A stretch of 64,000 bases of DNA from Pseudonocardia sp. CNS-004 (GTDB lineage: Bacteria > Actinomycetota > Actinomycetes > Mycobacteriales > Pseudonocardiaceae). How positions within the stretch are numbered: the stretch's first letter is position 1; each line of letters opens with the position of its first letter. Where the stretch lies: positions 186,001 to 250,000 of the forward strand of contig MKJV01000079.1 of assembly GCA_001942185.1 (NCBI GenBank). The letters are read 5' to 3'. Below, in pieces: positions 1 through 9,680 of this stretch. The notes beneath the pieces were generated by a model. It did not search any database. It worked only from the letters and a program-made list of their open reading frames with translations, and was not told the DNA's origin. Made by a program: the position numbers and the translations under genes.

Positions 1-198
1 GTACCGCTCGAGGATCGGGTGGTCCAGCCGCAGCCGCTCGGCCTCGAGGGCGATCGTCGCGGCGGGCGGCGGCGGGTTGCGGTTCAGCAGCGGCGACAGC
101 GGGTTGCCCGACAGCGACGCGAGCATGAAGACGATGAACGACGAGATCAGCAGGATCGGGAGCGACACCGCGATCCGCCGCACGGCGAAGGCGAGCAT
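1..198 (-). CDS. Peptide/nickel-type ABC transporter permease (DppB-like), N-terminal part
   Basis: The reading frame begins at an ATG (196-198) and runs off the left window edge after 66 codons. The N-terminus has the usual form for DppB/OppB-family permeases: a short basic stretch (AFAVRRIAVS), then one strongly hydrophobic segment (about residues 10-30), then a Pro-rich periplasmic start. It lies about 100 bp downstream of a substrate-binding lipoprotein gene on the same strand, so the two probably form the first genes of a dipeptide/oligopeptide uptake operon. Only the first membrane span is visible; substrate cannot be inferred. Confidence 0.75.
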   Translation of the reverse strand, partial: MLAFAVRRIAVSLPILLISSFIVFMLASLSGNPLSPLLNRNPPPPAATIALEAERLRLDHPILERY

Positions 199-296
199 GC
201 AGGATCTTCCGGGTGGTGGGTACGGCGGGTCGTCGGCAGCTACGCCGCCGCCGGGCCGGCCGCGCCGAAGCGTGACCGACCCGGCGGTGGGGGAGC

Positions 297-2050
297 TCAG
301 CCTGCCGCGCGCAGGCCCCACTCCTCGACGTTGTACGTGGGCCCGTCGAGCGAGGAGTTGTTGCGGGCGTTCGCCACGTCGTCCTGGGCCGCGATGATCG
401 TCGGCTTCTGGTAGAGCGGCAGCACGTAGGAGTCCTCGGCGAGCAGCGCACCGGCCTCGTTGAGCTTGTCCCGGGCCGGGCCGAGGTCGGTGGACGTGGC
501 GGCCTCGTGCATCAGCCGGTCGACCTCGGGGTTGCTGTACTTGCCGTAGTTGCTCTCCGACCCGCTGTTCCAGGTCTGCTCGGCGTTGCTGAACGACGCG
601 GGCGTCTGCACCCAGGCGAAGACGATCAGGTCGTAGTCACCGCTGCTGGTGGTGCCGCCGAGGTCGTCGGTGGGCACGATCTCCATGCTGATGCCCAGCG
701 GGCGGACCTGTGCCTGGATGAGCTCGACCGTCGTCTGCCGGATCGCGTTGCCGACCGTGTAGCGGATCCGCAGCGGTGGCACCGCCCGGCCGTCGGGCCT
801 GGTCAGCTGCTGGCCCTCGGCGACGTTGGTGTAGCCGGCCTCGGTGAGGATCTGGCGGGCGCGCTCGACGTCACCGCTGCCCTGCTCGGCCGGCAGGTAG
901 TCCTGGTAGCCCTCGATGCCCGGCACGAACATGTGGCTCTTGAGCGGCGTGACCTCTCGTTGAACTGGCCGACGGTCGAGTCGATGATCGACTGGACGTC
1001 CGTGGCCGCGAAGATCGCGTCCCGCAGCGGCTCGTCCGCCAGGTACTCGTTCTGCAGGTTCAGGTCGAGGTGCTCCCAGGTGAGCCCGAGGCCCTGGTAC
1101 TGGGACACCCCGGGGATGTTCTGCACCTGCTGCACGAGGTCGACCTGCGGCTGCGGGTAGATGACCTGCACCTCGTCGTTCTGCAGGGCGATCGGCTCCT
1201 GCGACGCCTCGGTGATGACCCGCATGACCAACTGCTGGAGCGAGGGCTTCGTGGCGCCGTACCACTGCGGGTTCGGCGTCAGCGTGAGCGCGACGTTGTC
1301 CTGCCAGTTGTCCACCTGGTACGGACCGCCGCTGTAGGTCGGCGTCGTGGCACCGAACCAGTCCCATGCCGCCTTGAGCCCCTCGGGCGTGTTCAGATCA
1401 CCCTGCTGGGCGCCGACGTGCGCCGGGTAGAGCGGGGTGCCCGAGGCGAAGAGGTTCTTCCAGTCGGCGTAGGGCGTGCCGAACACCAGGGTGACGGTCT
1501 TGCCGTCTTCCGAGCCGGTGAGCGACTCGATCTGGTTGTAGCCGGCGTTCTGCGCCGCGGCGCAGTCCGGGCAGTCCGTGCCGTTCATCGTCTTCCACTG
1601 GAAGTCGAAGTCTGCGGCGGTGATCGGGGTGCCGTCGTTCCAGACGGCCTCCGGCTTGATCTGGTAGACGATCGTCTGCGGGCTCGTGCTGGTCTGCTCG
1701 GCCGAGGCGAACACGTTCTCGTTCAGAACCTGCTTGAGGTCCGGCGTCGTGGTGAAGGTCCACGGCAGGAGCGTCTTGATCGCCATCGCGGGCTCGAAGA
1801 CGTTGCCCTCTGAGGAGTTGATGTTCCAGTTCGCGATGTTCTTCTCGATCGCGAACGTCAGCGTGCCACCCTGCTGCAGCTGCGCGGCAGGCACGGCGTT
1901 GCAGGTGTTGGGGCTGGCGGCGCAGTCCTGGTAGATCCCGCCCTCCGAGGCGTCGCCGTCGTCACCGCCGCCGCCACCCCCACAGGCTGCGAGCACCAGT
2001 GTTGCCACCGTCGCGATGGCGGCAAGCGATGCAGCCCTCGATCTCCTCAT
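297..2050 (-). CDS. Peptide ABC transporter substrate-binding lipoprotein (SBP family 5), one frameshift
   Basis: Extracytoplasmic solute-binding protein of the DppA/OppA family (about 584 residues after repair). The signal peptide ends in the lipobox LAAC (Cys23), so it should be lipid-anchored. Family-5 features include the early motif about FEPAMAIKTLLPWTF, the segment KPEAVWNDGTPITAADFDF and a C-terminal YGKYSNPEVDRLM. The ATG at 2048-2050 is chosen because AGGAAG lies just upstream and the signal peptide follows directly. The frame breaks near 957: residues up to VGQFNE are in one frame and VTPLKSHMFVPG onward in another. One extra base (GAGAGG to GAGGAGG) restores continuity. It precedes a DppB-like permease. 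The 218 bp upstream to the next gene should hold the operon promoter. Confidence 0.85.
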
Positions 2051-2268
2051 CGGACTTCCTGACCTCTCTCTGCTGGACCACCCGGGTCGGGCACCCTCGG
2101 CACCGGTTCGGCGGACCCGGCCCATGTGACGAACCGGCGCACCGACCCAGGGCACGGTAGGAAGCGCTTTCGCGCCCGTCATCCGGCGCCACTCGATCGT
2201 GACCAAAGGGTGACCGGAACCGAACAAGGGCATACAGACTCATTACCTGCCGGTAACCTACTCCCGAG

Positions 2269-4095
2269 TCACCCCGCAGGCGCACGCCACCTCTGGGCTC
2301 CGGTGATCGGCCCGGACGTGAGCGGCCCCGGCCCGATTCCGGTCACGGCATCGGCAGCGGGCGTGCTCACCACCAGGTCGACGGGCTGGAAGAGCGGCAG
2401 AAACGGCAGCTGGGCCCAGAGCACCTGCTCGACCGCACCGGCCGTCTCCGGGCGGGGCGCTGCCGACAGGAGCTCGTCCAGCGCCGGGCGCAGCGCCGGG
2501 AAGCAGAACCCGGCCGGCGGGCGCGGCGGATCCGGCACCAACGTGGTGGGCGCCGGGCAGCCGTAGTCGGACGCCAGCTCGGAACCGAGGTCACCGCCGA
2601 CGGTGCGCGGCAGGACCATCAGGTCGACCTCCACACCGCCGGGCCCGGCGGGCACACCGGGTGTGGTGGTGGTCGGGGCCGTCGTCCCGGCCGGGGTCGG
2701 GCTCGGGGCGGGCGCGGCCGGAGTGACCGGGGTGGCGGGCGGACCCCCGGGCTGAGGCGTCGGCGACGGGCTCGGGCTCGGGCTCGGCGGGATCGCCGGC
2801 ACCGCGGCCTGGCCGAACAACTCGGCAGCGGCCGGCGCCACCACCGTGACGTCGATCCCGGCCGCGTCGAGCTGCTCGGCCACCGCGCGGGCCACGTCGA
2901 CATCCTCGGCCCGCTCGTTCGCCGCCCCGATCACGAGCGACACCGGACCGCCCGCGACCGCCCACCGGCCCGTCGTGAGGTCCCGGCTCCACCCCGCGCT
3001 CGCGAGCAGCTGGGCCGCGCCTGCCGGGTCGTTGCGCAGCGGCGCGTCCGGCGGCGCCGTCGACGCGTACCCCGGCTGCGACGGCGCGACCGCGAACGCG
3101 TCGGCGGGCAGCGACTCGGGAGCGACCGCGGTCCGGATCGCCTCCCGGTCGAGCAGCATCGCGATCCCGCGACGCACCCTGGCGTCGGCGAGCGGTCCGC
3201 CGTCGGCCCGCATCCCCAGCTGGGTCACGACCGGCTCGGGCGACAGCTGCAGCTGCGGAGCCGGCTGCAGCCCACCGAGCTCCGTGCGGATCGCGGGACC
3301 GGCCTCCGGGAGGGCCACGTCGACGTCGCCTGCCGCCAGCGCGGGAGCCAGCTCCTGCGGGCCCAACCTCCGGAGCAGGAGCTCGTCGAGCACGGTCGGG
3401 GTGTCCCAGTAGAGGTCGTTGCGGGCGAGCAGCACCTCACCGCGGGCCCGGTCGACCTGGATCACGCGGAACGGCCCGCCGGACGCCGGGATGCCGTCGG
3501 TGAGCGCGCCCGTCCACGAGCCGGGTGCGTCCTTGAGGATGTGAGCCGGCAGCAGATCGGAGAACAGGTGCTGCCACGCCGGGTAGGCGTGGGAGAAGAC
3601 GACGTCGACGGCCTTGCCGCCCGCGCGCGAACGCACCTCGGTGATCAGCCGGTAGCCCGCGGCGTCGGCGACACCCGGCTGGCTGCGCATCTGCTCCCAC
3701 AGGTAGACGAAGTCCTCGGCCGCGATCGGCGCGTTCGACGACCAGGAGGCCTCCAGGTTGAGCTCGTAGCTCACCGTGAACGGTTCCGTGGCGGTGACCT
3801 CGGCGCTCGTCGCGATCGTCGGGTCGAGGCGCATCGTGCCGTCGACGTCGGCCCGGAACACCGACGGGAGCACGAGCGTGGCGAGCGCCGAGGTCACCGG
3901 CGACTGGTGCGCGAGCAGGTGCGGGTTGAACCCCGCACCCATGTCGTCCACGCCGACGACGAGCCGCGTGGGCTCCGCCTGCGGCGTCGGGATCGGCGCC
4001 GGGGGCGGCGGAGCCACCGGCTCGTTGGAGCAGGCGGCCAGCGCCACCACGAGCGCCAGGACCGACGCAGCCCAGCCCGACACCCGCATCCTCAT
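2269..4095 (-). CDS. lpqW: LpqW-like lipoprotein with family-5 substrate-binding fold
   Basis: About 608 residues. The signal peptide ends in lipobox LAAC (Cys22), followed by a Pro-rich linker and a family-5 solute-binding fold (PIAAEDFVYLWEQM; FRVIQVDRARGEVLLARND). A long Pro/Ser/Thr insert lies at about residues 420-480. In mycobacteria the same gene pair occurs: LpqW (Rv1166) next to TypA (Rv1165). There LpqW does not import peptides but influences the branch between phosphatidylinositol mannosides and lipoarabinomannan. Orthology here rests on fold plus synteny. No permease or ATPase genes adjoin it, which fits a non-transport role. The start is ambiguous between ATG at 4095, ATG at 4089 and an upstream GTG; 4095 places a short basic N-region before the hydrophobic stretch. 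Confidence 0.75.
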   Translation of the reverse strand: MRMRVSGWAASVLALVVALAACSNEPVAPPPPAPIPTPQAEPTRLVVGVDDMGAGFNPHLLAHQSPVTSALATLVLPSVFRADVDGTMRLDPTIATSAEVTATEPFTVSYELNLEASWSSNAPIAAEDFVYLWEQMRSQPGVADAAGYRLITEVRSRAGGKAVDVVFSHAYPAWQHLFSDLLPAHILKDAPGSWTGALTDGIPASGGPFRVIQVDRARGEVLLARNDLYWDTPTVLDELLLRRLGPQELAPALAAGDVDVALPEAGPAIRTELGGLQPAPQLQLSPEPVVTQLGMRADGGPLADARVRRGIAMLLDREAIRTAVAPESLPADAFAVAPSQPGYASTAPPDAPLRNDPAGAAQLLASAGWSRDLTTGRWAVAGGPVSLVIGAANERAEDVDVARAVAEQLDAAGIDVTVVAPAAAELFGQAAVPAIPPSPSPSPSPTPQPGGPPATPVTPAAPAPSPTPAGTTAPTTTTPGVPAGPGGVEVDLMVLPRTVGGDLGSELASDYGCPAPTTLVPDPPRPPAGFCFPALRPALDELLSAAPRPETAGAVEQVLWAQLPFLPLFQPVDLVVSTPAADAVTGIGPGPLTSGPITGAQRWRAPAG

Positions 4096-4128
4096 GCGGT
4101 CCACCGTATGGGGGGGCGTCACCCGCGA

Positions 4129-6054
4129 TCAGCGGGGGTTGCGTGCCCGGGCCCGCGCACGGGCCCTGGTGTGGGAGTCCAGCTCGACCTTGCGGATCCG
4201 CACCGACTCGGGTGTGACCTCGACGCACTCGTCGTTGGCGCAGAACTCCAGCGCCTGCTCGAGGTTGAGCACGGTGGGCGGGGTCAGCTTCACCAGCTCG
4301 TCCCCGGTGGAGGAGCGCATGTTGGTGAGCTTCTTCTCCCGCGTGATGTTGACGTCGAGGTCCTCGGCGCGGGTGTACTCGCCGATCACCATGCCCGCGT
4401 ACACCGGGGTGCCGGGACCGATGAAGAGAACGCCGCGGTCCGAGAGCTGGTCGACCGCGTACGCCGTGACCGGGCCGGTGCGGTCGGACACCAGGGAGCC
4501 GCGCAGCCGGGTGCGCAGCTCACCCACCCACGGGCCGTAGCCGTCGAAGACGTGACTCGCGATACCCGCGCCCCGCGTGATCGTCAGGAACTCGGTGCGG
4601 AAGCCGATCAGGCCGCGCGCCGGGACGCGGTAGTCCATCCGCACCCGGGTGTCACCGTGCACCATCTGCCCCAGCTCGCCCTTGCGCGCCGCGACCAGCT
4701 GGGTGACGGCGCCGAGGTGCTCGCTCGGCACGTCCACCGACAGCTGCTCGAACGGCTCGTGCACCTTGCCGTCGATGACGCGGGTGACGACCTCCGGCTT
4801 GCCGACGGTGAGCTCGAAGCCCTCCCGGCGCATGGTCTCGACGAGCACCGCGAGTGCCAGCTCGCCGCGGCCCTGCACCTCCCACGCGTCCGGGCGCTCC
4901 GTGGGCAGCACGCGCAGCGACACGTTGCCGACGAGCTCGGCGTCGAGGCGGCCCTTCACCTGGCGGGCGGTGAGCTTGGTGCCCGGGTGCTCGTCGCGCC
5001 CGACGAGCGGCGAGGTGTTGATCCCGATCGTGACCGCGATCGCCGGCTCGTCGACGTGGATGCGCGGCAGCGGCACCGGGCTGTCCGGGTCGGCGAGGGT
5101 GTCGCCGATCATGACGTCGGCGATTCCGGCTACGGCGACGAGGTCGCCCGCGCTCGCCGACTCGGCGGACACCCGCTCGAGCGCCTCGGTGCGCAACAGC
5201 TCGGTGATCTTGACGCGGGTGACCGTGCCATCGGCCTGGCACCACCCGACCTGCTGGCCACGGCGGATCACCCCGGCCCGCACCCGGCACAGCGCGATGC
5301 GGCCGAGGAAGCTCGTGGCGTCGAGGTTGGTGACGTGGGCCTGCAGCGGCGCGTTCGGGTCGTCGGCGGGCGGCGGCACCGTCTCGGCGATGACGTCGAA
5401 CAGCGCCTCGAGGCCCGGGTCGGCCGGCAGGTCGCCGTCGGCGGGCCGCGTGCGGGACGCGCGCCCGGCGCGGCCGCTCGCGTAGACGACCGGGAGGTCG
5501 AGCAGCTGGCCGGTGGTGTCCTCGTCGAGCTCCAGCTCGTCGGCCAGCTCCAGCAACAGCTCGAGGCTCTCGTCGACCACCTCGGCGCAGCGGGCGTCGG
5601 GACGGTCGGTCTTGTTGACCACCAGCACGACCGGGAGGCCCGCGGCGAGCGTCTTGCGCAGCACGAACCGCGTCTGCGGCAGCGGCCCCTCGCTCGCGTC
5701 GACGAGCAGGACGACGCCGTCGACCATCGACAGACCGCGCTCGACCTCCCCGCCGAAGTCGGCGTGGCCCGGCGTGTCGACGACGTTCAGCGTCATGCCG
5801 CGCCAGTCGATCGCCGTGTGCTTGGCGAGGATCGTGATGCCCTTCTCGCGCTCCAGGTCTCCCGAGTCCATGATCCGGTCGACGACGGCGGCGCGTTCCC
5901 CGAACGCGCCGGAGGCGCGGAGCATGGCGTCGACGAGGGTGGTCTTGCCGTGGTCGACGTGGGCGACGATGGCGACGTTGCGCAGCCCGCCTGAGTCGCG
6001 GGCCGCGCCGGACCGCTGGGCGGGTGCCGCGAGGGTGGATGCTGCTGTGCTCAC
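4129..6054 (-). CDS. typA: Ribosome-associated GTPase TypA/BipA
   Basis: A 641-residue translational GTPase. G1 is AHVDHGKTT (about residues 31-39), the switch region carries EREKGITILAKH, G3 is DTPGHADFGGEVER, G4 is VNKTDRPDAR and G5 is YASGRAG. EF-G-like domain II and domain III/V follow, then the BipA-specific C-terminal part ending in basic, Arg-rich residues. TypA binds the 70S ribosome and assists 50S assembly and stress or cold adaptation. The reading frame is unbroken. A long open frame on the opposite strand over this gene is a high-GC shadow. The next gene downstream on the same strand is the LpqW-like lipoprotein. Confidence 0.96.
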   Translation of the reverse strand: MSTAASTLAAPAQRSGAARDSGGLRNVAIVAHVDHGKTTLVDAMLRASGAFGERAAVVDRIMDSGDLEREKGITILAKHTAIDWRGMTLNVVDTPGHADFGGEVERGLSMVDGVVLLVDASEGPLPQTRFVLRKTLAAGLPVVLVVNKTDRPDARCAEVVDESLELLLELADELELDEDTTGQLLDLPVVYASGRAGRASRTRPADGDLPADPGLEALFDVIAETVPPPADDPNAPLQAHVTNLDATSFLGRIALCRVRAGVIRRGQQVGWCQADGTVTRVKITELLRTEALERVSAESASAGDLVAVAGIADVMIGDTLADPDSPVPLPRIHVDEPAIAVTIGINTSPLVGRDEHPGTKLTARQVKGRLDAELVGNVSLRVLPTERPDAWEVQGRGELALAVLVETMRREGFELTVGKPEVVTRVIDGKVHEPFEQLSVDVPSEHLGAVTQLVAARKGELGQMVHGDTRVRMDYRVPARGLIGFRTEFLTITRGAGIASHVFDGYGPWVGELRTRLRGSLVSDRTGPVTAYAVDQLSDRGVLFIGPGTPVYAGMVIGEYTRAEDLDVNITREKKLTNMRSSTGDELVKLTPPTVLNLEQALEFCANDECVEVTPESVRIRKVELDSHTRARARARARNPR

Positions 6055-6107
6055 ACTTCACGGTAGCCCGCCCCGGGCCCGCACCTGCCACCGGCGTGAG
6101 GACAGCC

Positions 6108-6718
6108 TCACCTCCGATTCCCGGTGGAGGGCCCGATCCGGCCGTCGAGGTGGCGGAGATCACGCCCTGCGGGGCCGCCGACCGCCGCCAACAGCCCGTC
6201 GCCTGCGAGTGTCGGGTTGCGCCGGTGCGCAGCGACGACACCGGCCCAGCCGATCCGCGTGGCGACGTGCCCGAGCAGCGGGACACCACCCCCGGGCCTG
6301 CCGAGCTCGGCGCCCGCCTCCAGCGCCGTGAGCCCCAGCGAGGTGACCTCGAGGTCCCGGTGCACCACCCGGTCGGCGGCGGCGAGCAGCCTGCACCGCA
6401 CCGCGACGCCCGGCCGCGCGGGACGACGCACCGGCGCCGCGACCGTGAGAGTGCGCGGCGCGACGGCCAGCAGCCCGTGCCACCACGCGCGCCCGCACCG
6501 CAGAGCACCGCACCCTCACCCGCCCACAGCACCGCCCCCCTGACCCGCACCTCGTCACCGGATCCGTACCCGGGCACCAGGTAGACCCGCGGGTGCAGCG
6601 GCCGCCACCGCCGCGTCCGCACCAGGCGATCCACCGCTGCCGCGCCGAGCCCGGCCCGCAACGCCTGCGCACGGGAGATCACGCCCGCCTGGCGGGCGAG
6701 GAGGTGGTCGAGAACCAT
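6108..6718 (-). pseudogene. Remnant of AbiEi-antitoxin-domain (DUF559-type) protein
   Basis: The first about 70 residues (LLARQAGVISRAQAL, then VDRLVRTRRWRPLHPRVYLVPG) match the N-terminal winged-helix region of actinobacterial proteins annotated as type IV AbiEi antitoxin domain with a C-terminal DUF559 nuclease-like domain. After a frameshift near 6490 the middle continues (about RPGVAVRCRLLAAADRVVHR and TSLGLTALEAGAELG). It then stops at 6108 without any DUF559 region. Family members are usually about 280-310 residues; this one covers about 200. No toxin partner lies beside it. The single lesion could be a sequencing error, but the lost C-terminus argues for real decay. Confidence 0.55.
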
Positions 6719-6939
6719 GCCGGCACGGACGACGCCCACCGGCCCGCGGTTCCACCTCGTTCACGAAAGCGAACGGGAGCGCGCCGAGCAGACCACTGCT
6801 GGTGGTGCCCGGCCGCTGGCTGTGTCGCGCGCATGATCACGGAGTCGGCGCGAAAACGGGCGAAATCGACACGGGAACGCGCCCAACCGTCGATCAAGGC
6901 TCGCACGGTCCCGCACGTACGCATTGCCGCAGGTCGGGC

Positions 6940-7805
6940 TCAGCTGCCCTCGGGGAGCGCAGCGGTGGCCCGCTCCCGGAGCAGCTCCACCAGATCGGCG
7001 GCCACCGCGCGGTCGGCGGCCACCCAGTCGAGCGCCGGGATCTCGGCGGCATCGACCCATCGCAGGGCCGCGTGCTCCAGCGGCCGCGGCCCGGGGCTGC
7101 CGGGGGCGAGCTCGGCGGTGTGCACCCGCAGCACCACGTCGGGGAGTGGCAGGTCGGTGCCGAGCCTGCCGGTCACCCGGACGTCCACGCCGAGCTCCTC
7201 GCGCAGCTCACGCACGACGGCGTCGGGCTCGGTCTCGCCCGGCTCCACCCGCCGCCGGGCAGCTCCCACCGGCCGGCGAGCTCGGGTGGCCGGGTGCGCT
7301 GGGCGGCCAGGACCGCACCGTCGCGCAGCAGGGCGGTGGCGACGACGACCGGCCGGCCCTCGACGTCCGCCGCCGCCCTGACCAGCGCGTCCGCCCGCGC
7401 GGCCAGCAACCGCAGCACCAGCCTGCGCCCGAGCAGCACGTCCCCGACACGTCCGAGCCCACCCCACGGCGCGGTCCAGGCGACCTCGTCGAGCACGAGG
7501 GTGCCGGCCGCGGTCGGCGTCAGCGTGGTCCGGTGCGTCAGCGCCCGCAGCGGCCCGCCCACCAGCACCGACTCCAGCCCGTCCGCCGACACCGCGGTGA
7601 TCCGGGTGCGCAGCGGCACCCGCACGCCCGCCGCCACGCGCACCCCGGAGCGGACGGTCTCACCCAGGCACACCAGTGGGCCGGCCGCCGAGAAGCGGTG
7701 GCCGCAGCGGCGCATCGCCCCGGCCGAGACACCGGTGTCGCGCAGGAGACCCGCGACGGTGCGCTGTGGGGCGTCGATCAGCACGGTCGACCGCAGAACG
7801 GGCAC
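6940..7805 (-). CDS. SRPBCC-type domain fused to NUDIX hydrolase, one frameshift
   Basis: About 289 residues after repair. Residues 1-150 look like an SRPBCC/polyketide-cyclase-type lipid-binding domain (start LRSTVLIDAPQRTVAGLLRD, later TLTPTAAGTLVLDEVAWTAP). Residues about 165-285 form a NUDIX hydrolase with a complete Nudix box, GGGVEPGETEPDAV then RELREELGV. The box spans a frameshift near 7247: GGCGGCGGGTGG needs one more base. The GTG start at 7803-7805 is preceded by GGGAC. NUDIX enzymes cleave nucleoside diphosphate-linked substrates; which one cannot be told. The fusion is unusual: the N-domain could bind a hydrophobic or aromatic group of the substrate (inference). It is divergent from the DivIVA gene. 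Confidence 0.7.
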
Positions 7806-7926
7806 GTCCCGATCGTGGCAGCGCTCCCCCGCAGGTGCTGCTCCGAGGTACCACAACGCCCACGACCAGGTGAAATAGCCGCCGCACACGCGCCGGTGGG
7901 GCCCCGCCGCTCGTACCGTGATCTCC

Positions 7927-9419
7927 ATGGCTCCAGCCGAGCAGGCGCCGATCGTCGCCCCCGCGTTCGCCGTGGTGCGTCGCGGTTACGACCCGGACCA
8001 GGTCGCGTACCACCTCAACCGGGTCGACGCCGAGACCACCATCCTCGCCGCCGACCGCGCGGCCGCCGCCGAACAGGCCAACCAGCTGGGGCAGCAGCTC
8101 ACGACGTGCCGCAGGGAACTCGAGGCCGCACAGACCGAGATCGAGCGGCTGCGCGGAGAACTGCGGGTACTGGCAGGTCCGCCGGACACGGTCGACAGCA
8201 TGAACGAGCGCCTGCAGGTGATGCTCCGGCTCGCCAAGGAGGAGTTCACCGGGCTGCGGGCCGACGCATCCGCACACGCCGCCTCGCACGCCTCGCAGAT
8301 CATCGCCGCCGTCGGGGCCGAGGCGGGCGACGCGGGCGGCTTCGGCTTCACGGAGGACGACCTGCGCGGCCCCCGCGACGAGGACGAGCTCGAACGGCTG
8401 CGCCGGGAGGCGGCCGAGGAGCGCACCCGGCTCGACGACGAGGCCGCCACGCGCCGCGCCGCCGCCGACGAGGAGTTCCGCCAGGTCCTCGCGCTGCGCT
8501 GCCGCGAGGCGATGTCGCAGCTGGCGAAGATGCAGACCGAGGCGATGCGCAGCGCCCGTCGCATGATGGACGAGGCCGAGGAGCAGGCCCGCGCCGTCCT
8601 CGGCGACACCAAGGAGGCGGTGCGCCGCACCGTCGAGGACGCCCAGCGCGAGGTCGACGACCTGCAGGAGCTGCGGCAACACCTCGCCGCCCGGCTCGAC
8701 ACGAGCCGTCAGCTGCTGGACCGGGCCATCCCGGACGCGCGGTCCGCCGCCGGCGGCGCCGCGACCGAGCCGCGCCCCGCCCCGTCCGTCCGGCAGCCCG
8801 CCGCCGTCCAGGACGCGCCGACGCCCGCGGCCACCGCCATCCCGGACGCTGCCACCGCTGCCGCAGCCACTCCGGCTTCGCGCCGACGCCCGGCGATGCG
8901 CCGGAAACGACCGTCACAACGCCTGCGACCGTGCCCGCCCCACGCCCGCTCCAACACCCGCCACGACGCCCGAAGCAACGCCCGAAGCAACGCCCGCCGC
9001 GTCGAACGGCGCGTCGAACGGCGCGTCGCCCGCAGCCACGGCACCCGCCGCCGCCACGGGGTCCCCGGCCACCCCCACGCCGGACCCCGGCCCATACCGA
9101 GCCGACAGCCGCGGACACCCCGCCCCAGGAACACACCGAGCAGGAACCCCTCTCCCCGCCGGCGCTGCCCGCCGTCACCGCGCCGCCCGGGTGGCCGGTC
9201 CAGCCGGGCTCGCAGCCGGCGGCCGCCGAGCCTGGCTCCGTGCTCGAACAGACCGCGACCGGCCTGGCCGATCTCGGACTCGTCGGCACCGACGCAACCC
9301 GCGCCCAGCCGATGCGCATCCCGCCCCGGGACACCGAGGGGCGGAGGTGCCGGGCCCGGTCCCGAGTCCCGGTGGAGGAGCAGGACCCCGAGGTGGCACC
9401 TCCGCGCCGCTACCCCTGA
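7927..9419 (+). CDS. DivIVA-domain coiled-coil protein with P/A/T-rich tail, frameshifted tail
   Basis: The N-terminus AFAVVRRGYDPDQVAYHLNR is the membrane-curvature-sensing DivIVA motif, as in Wag31 and related actinobacterial proteins. It is followed by a long coiled coil (about residues 35-265, rich in Glu/Arg/Ala with RLRREAAEERTRLDDEAATR). A low-complexity Ala/Pro/Thr tail follows and ends with a conserved-looking segment (about VLEQTATGLADLGLVGTDATR). From about 8875 the plausible frame changes several times (frame of 7927, then two others, ending at the TGA at 9417-9419). The total length is consistent with base losses only. The ATG at 7927 is chosen; a GTG at 7918 is possible. A role in polar growth or envelope organisation is inferred from the family. 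Confidence 0.7.
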
Positions 9420-9680
9420 CGAGGGTGTTGCCGAATCGGGCTGTGGCGGCCTGGAGCGCCTGCCTTCATCCCGACCGCCCGACCAGTACGCCAGAGCTGG
9501 CCGGACCGCGCTGGCGTGCTGCTGACCATGGTTCAGAGCGCGGTGATCGATTCGAGCAGCACACCCCGACGAGCGACACGACAGCCCTGTGCGACTCGGG
9601 CAGATCATGGCGTCGCCGCGGACGTTCCGCAGACCCCTGCGATCACCACACCCTCTGACGGCAGCCAAGGGGAGCGAGGT

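Noticed and set aside
3541..5994. 817-codon open frame on the plus strand opposite typA
   Set aside because: Antisense shadow of high-GC codon usage; composition is Arg/His/Asp-rich with no family pattern, while the minus strand encodes a complete TypA.
4652..6739. 695-codon minus-strand frame running from the AbiEi-like remnant through typA
   Set aside because: Only its first about 70 residues are meaningful; the rest is typA in a wrong frame.
6719..6939. Possible tRNA or small RNA in the gap before the NUDIX gene
   Set aside because: No cloverleaf or conserved tRNA motif could be folded by eye.
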